A DNA stretch of 64,000 nucleotides from the NCBI GenBank assembly GCA_965263285.1, contig CBDHHD010000016.1:1240001-1304000 (forward strand), written 5' to 3'. Positions within the stretch are counted from its first letter, which is position 1; the number at the start of each line of letters is the position of its first letter. The notes under the pieces were generated by a model that saw nothing but the letters and a program-made list of their open reading frames with translations, had not been told where the DNA came from and searched no databases. This DNA comes from JASGCP01 sp965263285 (GTDB lineage: Bacteria > Bacteroidota > Bacteroidia > Chitinophagales > Chitinophagaceae). Positions 59,118-64,000 of this stretch are shown here, piece by piece. Position numbers and translations under genes: made by a program.

Positions 59118-59208
59118 TTTCCCTTTATGTTAATTTTATTGTTTTATGATTTTTAATGTCATAATCATAAGAATATTTTATATACTACTATTGTATATAT
59201 TACAATCT

Positions 59209-59319
59209 TATGGTGGTTTTGCCGAGGGTGTTCACCTCTTCCCATTCCGAACAGAGTAGTTAAGCCCCTTATGGCCAATGGTACTGCACCACAATGCGGG
59301 AGAGTAGGTAGCTGCCATA
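59209..59319 (+). rRNA. 5S ribosomal RNA
   Basis: About 111 nt with terminal helix TATGG/CCATA, CCATTCCGAACAGAGTAGTT and GGGAGAGTAGGTAGCTGCC. It closes the operon 16S-Ile-Ala-(two genes)-23S-5S. Confidence 0.95.
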
Positions 59320-59329
59320 TTTATTTAAT

Positions 59330-59364
59330 AATGCCTCACACTAGTGGGGCATTATTATTTTTTG
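59330..59364 (+). terminator. rRNA operon terminator
   Basis: AATGCCTCAC pairs with GTGGGGCATT (one T-G wobble) around a 4-nt loop, followed by TATTATTTTTT. It lies 11 bp after 5S. Confidence 0.88.
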
Positions 59365-60159
59365 AGAAACAAACATAACTCACTACCTTTGCTAGGACAA
59401 TCAAATGTATCCCATAATGAATTATTTTGTTTGCATGATAGTAGTGAAGACGAATTCGCCCAACAAGGATGGATAACACACTTTCTATCAATGTTTAAAG
59501 GAGAATATGCCCCAGCTTTTTTATTGATAGAACAAAATGATTAGAAGTGGAAAGAAGACAATAGACATGCCCACGATTGGAAAAAAGGATTTATAGATGA
59601 AGTTGAAGAAGGCGATGTGCTGATTTTACAAACATACGAACTTCCTAATAAACAAGGGAGGAGATTGGCTTTTTGGGGAATAGCAGTAGTAGATGAAATA
59701 AGCACTCTACCAGCTTGCCCTATTAAAGATAGAAATTATTCTCACAAGGTTAAAGTAGATAAATAGCGTGTGTTTAATAATCCAAATATTGGTATTCTAT
59801 CTATTCAAGGAAATATAGAAGATATTGAAGGACAAAATTATGATATGATAGATAGAAATTTTTTTCTAGTAAAGAAAGTAAATAGAAATTTCTTAGTGAA
59901 TAAGTTTCCTGATGAAAATAATAAAATTTTACCACCTGAATTTTTTGATATAGTCGATTATTTTGAGAGAATATTGTCAAATAATATATCTTCTGAAATT
60001 GAATATAAATCTTATTTGTTGGATTGTATTTTCAAATTTTATGATTCATTATCAAATGTAATTGAAGCAAATGTTAATTTGGGAGATAATCACAGGTTCA
60101 CAACTCTTCATAAGATATTATTAAGCGAAGGCTTTTTAATGAGAGAAGAATATGAAAAG
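59344..60159 (+). pseudogene. Decayed gene of unknown function with in-frame stops, fused to IS66 debris
   Basis: One reading frame runs through two amber codons at 59542 and 59764. It reads DSSEDEFAQQGWITHFLSMF, stop, then KWKEDNRHAHDWKKGFIDEV, EEGDVLILQTYEL and LAFWGIAVVDEI, stop, then GILSIQGNIEDIEGQNYDMI to EGFLMREEYEKQ. There it joins an IS66 fragment at about 60160. The apparent GTG start lies in the rRNA terminator, so the true start is lost. The GDVLIL...LAFWGI part resembles small beta-barrel nucleic-acid-binding domains only vaguely, and I do not assign a family. Both stops could come from C-to-T changes in CAG. Confidence 0.6.
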
Positions 60160-60482
60160 CAAGAAAATAATAGTTTGTGGGCAGTAGAGATGCAAAATTT
60201 ATTAATGAACTTATACAAAAAGACAGAAAAAGGGACAAGTATATTATCTAAGACTGAAGCTAAAGAATGGGGAGAGCAATACGACTTAATATGCCAAAGA
60301 GGAGAGATAGAAGAGCCTATAGCTGTAAAATCTCTGAATTGTCGCGGACGACCTAAAAAAACTAAATCCTGAAATTTATTAGAAAGAATGCAAAGGAACA
60401 AAGAAAGTATTTTACTCTTTGTGTCAGTAAAAGTCGTGCCCTTTACTAATAATCAAGTTGAAAGGGATTTGCGAAAAATTAA

Positions 60483-62040
60483 ACCCAAATTTTGCAGTTG
60501 AAGAATAGTTAAAAAATGCAAAGTGGTTATACCCATACAATAAGATTATTGTAATAGGGTATCATGACGCATTCGTCTTTTTAGTGTTATCTCATGCTAT
60601 TGGAACATTATTTTCTATTATTTAATATACAAGTTATTTACAAAAGCTAAAAAGAGGAGAGGAATCATCAATTTTACTAAACAACTCATCATACCAGGCT
60701 CTTCTTTCTAATGGAACTGATAGTTTTAATATCATATTTTTACCCTCTTTCACAATCCAACTTCCTACTGCAAAGCAATTAAATCTTAATGTTCGTAACT
60801 TAGGTGTAGGTTGAGTTTGAGAGGTTAAATGACGAAAGAGGCTTATCAGATTATAGTAGCCATTCGCATAGCTACTTCAGTGGCTACAAAATTTCGCATA
60901 CAAAAACTATCTACTCCAAAATCCTCTTTTAATTCTTTTATACGATTTTCTGCGTCAGCTCTTCCCTTATATTGTTTCCATATTTCAATAGAAGATAATG
61001 TTTGATTAGTTACCATTAAATGGTATCGTGAACGATATGCTTTTTCGTCTTCCTTATACTTAAATACAAGCTTTAATTGTTTACCTGTTGTTTCTTTCCT
61101 CTGAGAATTAACTCATCTTGTCTAATGATAATAACTCGCCTTGCTTTATCCCATCCTCCTGCACTAAAATAAGTTTCTCCTATCCATATTCCTACTCCAA
61201 TAGGAGTCCATTCTTTTTGATAATGTATGACTAATTGTATATTAGAATATAATTTGCCACTCACTACATAAGAAATGTTTTTCTCTTCTAAATACTTTAA
61301 AATATTTTGTGAACAGAATCCACTATCTGCTCTAAACAATTTTATCTTTTTACCTTTTAATATCTCAAATGTTTCATCTAAAAAAGCTATACAATTATTC
61401 GAACTTGATGTATTGCCACTTCTGTTCCAACAATTAGCCACCATTCGTAATTCACTAATAAAAGCAAATAAAGGATGATGTGAATTCCTCCCTTTTTTAG
61501 TGGGGTTATACCCTCGCTTAGCTCCTTCTTGATTCCCATATCTAGTAATGACACTGCTATCTATATCTAATGTATAATTATCAAATTTAATACTCTCAAA
61601 AAACCATTGATATAATCCAAGAAAAAAATGCGATTACTTTTTATAGTAAACTTCTTGAAATATCTACCTACACTAGTGCCTGATGCTACTCGTTTCCATC
61701 CAAATATTGATCTAATTACTTCATCCATTCTTACAACAGCTGTGTGGCTAAATTTACTACATCCTATCCAAATAGATACCCAAAAAAATTCAATAATATT
61801 TACCCCACTAATCTTATTATTACTTTTACTCTCGGGTATGCCTAACTCTTGTATCTTATCAATAATTTTTGTCTTATCAATCAATACCTTCATCTCTTTC
61901 ATACCTCCCCAAGGAGTAACTGGTTTATTTGAATATTTATGCTTCATACAGGTAAGATTTTATTACCAGCAAAAATAATTATTCAATTTTGATTATCAAT
62001 ACTTTATACCTTATTTTTTATTGCTACTGCAAAATTTGGG
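60483..62040 (-). mobile_element. IS1380-family insertion sequence (complete ends, dead transposase)
   Basis: The element has perfect 15-bp terminal repeats CCCAAATTTTGCAGT at both ends. It is flanked by a TTAA duplication (60479-60482 and 62041-62044), placed inside the IS66 remnant where the uninterrupted copy reads GCGAAAAATTAAAGTTAAGC. The length is 1558 bp. The short target duplication and CC-start fit the IS1380 family. Confidence 0.88.
60634..61947 (-). pseudogene. IS1380-family transposase, multiply frameshifted
   Basis: The N-terminal frame (61947-61567) reads KPVTPWGGMKEMKVLIDKTK, then VVRMDEVIRSIFGWKRVASG, as in this family. Further pieces follow in other frames: NCWNRSGNTSSSNNCIAFL and LFRADSGFCSQNILKYLEEK with a catalytic Asp (61444-61073), and then WKQYKGRADAENRIKELKED with the catalytic Glu. 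The C-terminus reads PKLRTLRFNCFAVGSWIVKE. At least three frameshifts make it inactive. Confidence 0.85.
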
Positions 62041-62345
62041 TTAAAGTTAAGCAAAAAATATCTACTTCTTTTAGGAGTCAATTAGGGGCTGATATTTATT
62101 TAGCTATAGAAAGTTTTTTGTCAACTTTGCAAAATCATGATATTAATTGTTATGAAGAACTAAAAAAGGTATTTAGTCAAAAAGAGTATTGTTGGACTTG
62201 TTAATATCTCTTCATAACTTAGCACCTAAATAGTTACCTTTCTTTTATATCAAGACAAAAGAAAGAAAAAGATATAAAAAATAAAATATTAACCTATACT
62301 TGAGTAGTTACGAAAAAAGTAGATTTTAATAATTACTATATTATG

Positions 62346-62432
62346 CGGAGAGAGAGGGATTCGAACCCCCGGTCCGCTCTCACGGACGCCTGTTTTCAAG
62401 ACAGGTGCAATTAACCGCTCTGCCATCTCTCC
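62346..62432 (-). tRNA. tRNA-Ser (TGA)
   Basis: An 87-nt class II tRNA with acceptor GGAGAGA/TCTCTCC, anticodon loop CTTGAAA (TGA) in a CCTGT/ACAGG stem, a long variable arm GTCCGTGAGAGCGGAC and a T-arm GGGGG/TCCCT type stem with TTCGAAT. It lies between IS remnants. The following gap 62433-62812 holds only AT-rich DNA and a worn TTTCTTTGTTTTGATACG stem. Confidence 0.93.
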
Positions 62433-62812
62433 AAATGCAAAATAAATGTACTTTGAGTAATATTCCAAAAGTTTTAATTAGGTTTTTTTGTTATAGAATC
62501 TCGTTGATGGCATTTTATTATACTAAAAAGGAGTTAGACAACTAACTATTTGTAGTATATTGACTTATTTAGATAAAGCAATTTATTTAGTTGAGTACAT
62601 TAGTTATTTGTTATGTTTCACGCCATTCTTGACGAAAATTAACAGATTACACATGTAAATTTAGGAGTTTATTTTTATGACATGAGTTGTTCCTCCTTTA
62701 ATGAAGTATTTCTAAGATTCAAATAACAAATGCAACAAAAAAATGTATTTATTATTTGAATCTTACTTTTCTTTGTTTTGATACGAAATAAATAACAAAG
62801 ATATAAAAAATG

Positions 62813-63466
62813 GTAACTATTTAGGTGCTAAGTTATGAAGAGATATTAACAAGTCCAACAATACTCTTTTTGACTAAAAATACCTTTTTTAGTTTTTCAT
62901 AACAATTAATACCATGCTTTTGCAAAGTTGACAAAAAACTTTCTATAGCTAAATAAATATCAGCCCCTAATTGACTCCTAAAAGAAGTAGATATTTTTTG
63001 CTTAACTTTAATTTTTCGCAAATCCCTCTCAGCTTGATTATTAGTAAAGGGCACGACTTTTACTGACACAAAGAGTAAAATACTTTCTTTGTGCCTTTGC
63101 ATTCTTTCTAATAAATTTCGGGATTTAGTTTTTTTAGGTCGTCCGCGACAATTCGGAGATTTTACAGCTATAGGCTCTTCTATCTCTCCTCTTTGGCATA
63201 TTAAGTCGTATTGCTCTCCCCATTCTTTAGCTTCAGTCTTAGATAATATACTTGTCCCTTTTTCTGTCTTTTTGTATAAGTTCATTAATAAATTTTGCAT
63301 CTCTACTGCCCACAAACTATTATCTTCTTTTGCTTTTTCTAATTCTCTAAGTATATGTGCATTACAAATAACATGCTTACAATTTGATAAATCAAAATAA
63401 CTAACCCAACAATCATGCACTAAAAAACCTGTAATTTCTTTAAGAATGGATTGATCACTTCTATGG
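62813..63466 (-). mobile_element. IS66-family transposase fragment cut by an IS256-like element
   Basis: The minus strand encodes HRSDQSILKEITGFLVHDCW, CNAHILRELEKAKEDNSLWA, CRGRPKKTKSRNLLERMQRH and the catalytic-glutamate region PFTNNQAERDLRKIK, to a stop at 62833. These are the C-terminal catalytic features of IS66 transposases. The IS end GTAACTATTTAGGTGCTAAG begins at 62813. The N-terminal part is missing, cut at 63466 where IS256-like sequence begins. The fragment cannot move by itself. Confidence 0.85.
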
Positions 63467-63494
63467 GGGAGTATAAAAAAGATTGTGTAAATAG

Positions 63495-63560
63495 AAATAC
63501 TATTTTTGGGTTCACTTTGGTAGGGCTCCGCCCTCCCTTCGTTCCCCAAAAATAGTATTT
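63495..63560. repeat. Inverted repeats with 40-bp core, orientation A
   Basis: AAATACTATTTTTGGG and CCCCAAAAATAGTATTT face each other around the core that starts GGGTTCACTTTGG and ends CTTCGTTCCCC (63508-63547). In the second copy at 63889-63955 the same core is exactly reverse-complemented. The core itself contains GGGCTCCGCCC, a small GC-rich hairpin. Confidence 0.9.
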
Positions 63561-63605
63561 CATTATTTTTTTTCCCTATTTTATTTACTTAAAAATTTAC
63601 ATATT

Positions 63606-63872
63606 ATGCGAACAGAAAACAACAGCACAGAATCATCGAAAATTTCAAATGATTTCTTTAAAGATTGCAAAACATTATCAGATTTTGATAAGTTATTTGC
63701 TAACTTATTTAAACAAGGAGTTGAAGCTCTTTTACAGGGCGAACTAGATTACCATCTAGGATATAATAAAAATAAAAAACGACAAATAGAACAAAAAAAT
63801 AGTCGTAATGGTTATTATGACAAAACGGTTAAAACAGAAAATTTAGGCAATATACTTTTATCGGGAGTATAA
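63606..63872 (+). pseudogene. IS256-family (mutator type) transposase, N-terminal fragment
   Basis: The frame contains FDKLFANLFKQGVEALLQGE, then DYHLGYNKNKKRQ and NSRNGYYDKTVKTENLGNIL. This is the N-terminal region of IS256-type transposases (LLxGELDxHLGY...NSRNG...KTVKTE). It ends at a stop supplied by the second left end at 63863, so the catalytic domain is missing here. Confidence 0.88.
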
Positions 63873-63888
63873 AAAAGATTGTGTAAAT

Positions 63889-63955
63889 AGAAATACTATT
63901 TTGGGGAACGAAGGGAGGGCGGAGCCCTACCAAAGTGAACCCAAAAATAGTATTT
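63889..63955. repeat. Inverted repeats with 40-bp core, orientation B
   Basis: The same flanks as at 63495-63560 surround a core starting GGGGAACGAAGGG and ending AAAGTGAACCC (63903-63942), the exact reverse complement of the first core. The left T-run is one base shorter (four instead of five). Confidence 0.9.
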
Positions 63956-64000
63956 CATTATTTTTTTTCCCTATTTTATTTACTTAAAAATTTACATATT

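Larger units (their letters stand above)
60160..62237 (+). mobile_element. IS66-like remnant split by an IS1380-like insertion
   Basis: Segments 60160-60482 and 62041-62237 together match the C-terminal part of the IS66 transposase at 62813-63466. They encode NSLWAVEMQNLLMNLYKKTE, CRGRPKKTKS, then the ERDLRKI region cut by the insertion, then STSFRSQLGADIYLAIESFL. A C-to-T change makes a TGA at 60370, where the other copy has CGA. The right end carries the IS terminus (reverse complement GTAACTATTTAGGTGCT) at 62237. The N-terminal half is missing. Confidence 0.85.
63467..64000 (+). mobile_element. IS256-like element(s), one inserted in another, running off the window
   Basis: A left end starting GGGAGTATAAAAAAGATTG at 63467 precedes a transposase start at 63606. 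An almost identical left end begins again at 63863, inside that transposase. The second copy would reach its own transposase just past the window edge. The reading is two same-direction insertions, the second nested in the first. A tandem rearrangement is the alternative. Confidence 0.75.

Noticed and set aside
59542..59766. TAG codons inside the orphan frame as a hint of stop-codon recoding
   Set aside because: Intact genes in the window, such as the MFS transporter at 752-1999 and atpA, end in TAG, so TAG works as a stop here.
59770..60372. A 200-codon gene starting at the GTG at 59770
   Set aside because: It is the continuation of the decayed frame after an amber codon, joined to IS66 sequence at about 60160. 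It is not a natural gene.
62833..63549. A single 238-codon transposase reading from 63549
   Set aside because: The first 28 or so codons are read through the IS256-like end. Only the part from about 63466 is IS66, so it is a chimera, not a gene start.

Overview
The window comes from an AT-rich Bacteroidota genome. The 16S rRNA has the general look of Chitinophagales/Chitinophagaceae, promoters follow the Bacteroidota pattern (TTTG, about 19 nt, TAnnTTTG), and several genes belong to Bacteroidota-typical families (DUF983, DUF3098, type III glutamine synthetase, long AtpB, YfhO). Several core genes are frameshifted, intergenic DNA is full of decayed repeats and IS fragments, and two ProP-like transporters are present. 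Together these suggest a host-associated bacterium undergoing genome reduction. I infer that lifestyle; I cannot prove it, and I do not name a species.

Layout. 1-5.4 kb: a transketolase half, an MFS transporter, a DegT-type aminotransferase and sigma-54 (rpoN). 5.5-7.3 kb: initiator tRNA and a lipase-like lipoprotein. 7.5-11.7 kb: F-type ATPase genes atpB-E-F-H-A, with no atpG following. 11.8-14.2 kb: hpt, a broken glucosaminidase/LysM gene and an O-methyltransferase. 14.2-17.2 kb: nested repeats around xerC and rpsU. 17.2-29.5 kb: housekeeping genes (rmuC, DUF983, murF, aconitase, surE, cinA, recJ, a flippase). 29.5-31.5 kb: gene debris and orphan small ORFs. 31.5-38.6 kb: DUF3098, mtaB, YfhO, a glycosyltransferase and ahcY. 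38.8-47.7 kb: a small lipoprotein, a DUF4476-like protein, frameshifted truA, a second MFS transporter, type III glutamine synthetase with a frameshifted C-terminus, hemB and an FAD oxidoreductase. 48.2-52.2 kb: a thioesterase, an SDR, a sigma-54 activator and miaB. 52.9-59.4 kb: a complete rRNA operon. 59.3-64 kb: a pile-up of IS66, IS1380 and IS256-like elements around a decayed gene and tRNA-Ser.

Main observations. (1) Two tandem paralogous genes with SAM-methyltransferase-like features lie inside the rRNA operon, between tRNA-Ala and 23S, in the same direction and between the two pre-rRNA processing stems. They should therefore be made on the rRNA transcript, which is very unusual. (2) Two families of transposase-less elements with long terminal inverted repeats and 8-bp target duplications are scattered between genes. 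At 14.3-15.3 kb they are nested three deep, and exact target duplications support two of the levels. (3) Two IS256-like ends at the right edge carry the same 40-bp core in opposite orientations between inverted repeats. (4) The glucosaminidase, truA and glnN genes are each interrupted by small, readable lesions: an 80-bp tandem duplication, a 10-A run and two single-base shifts.
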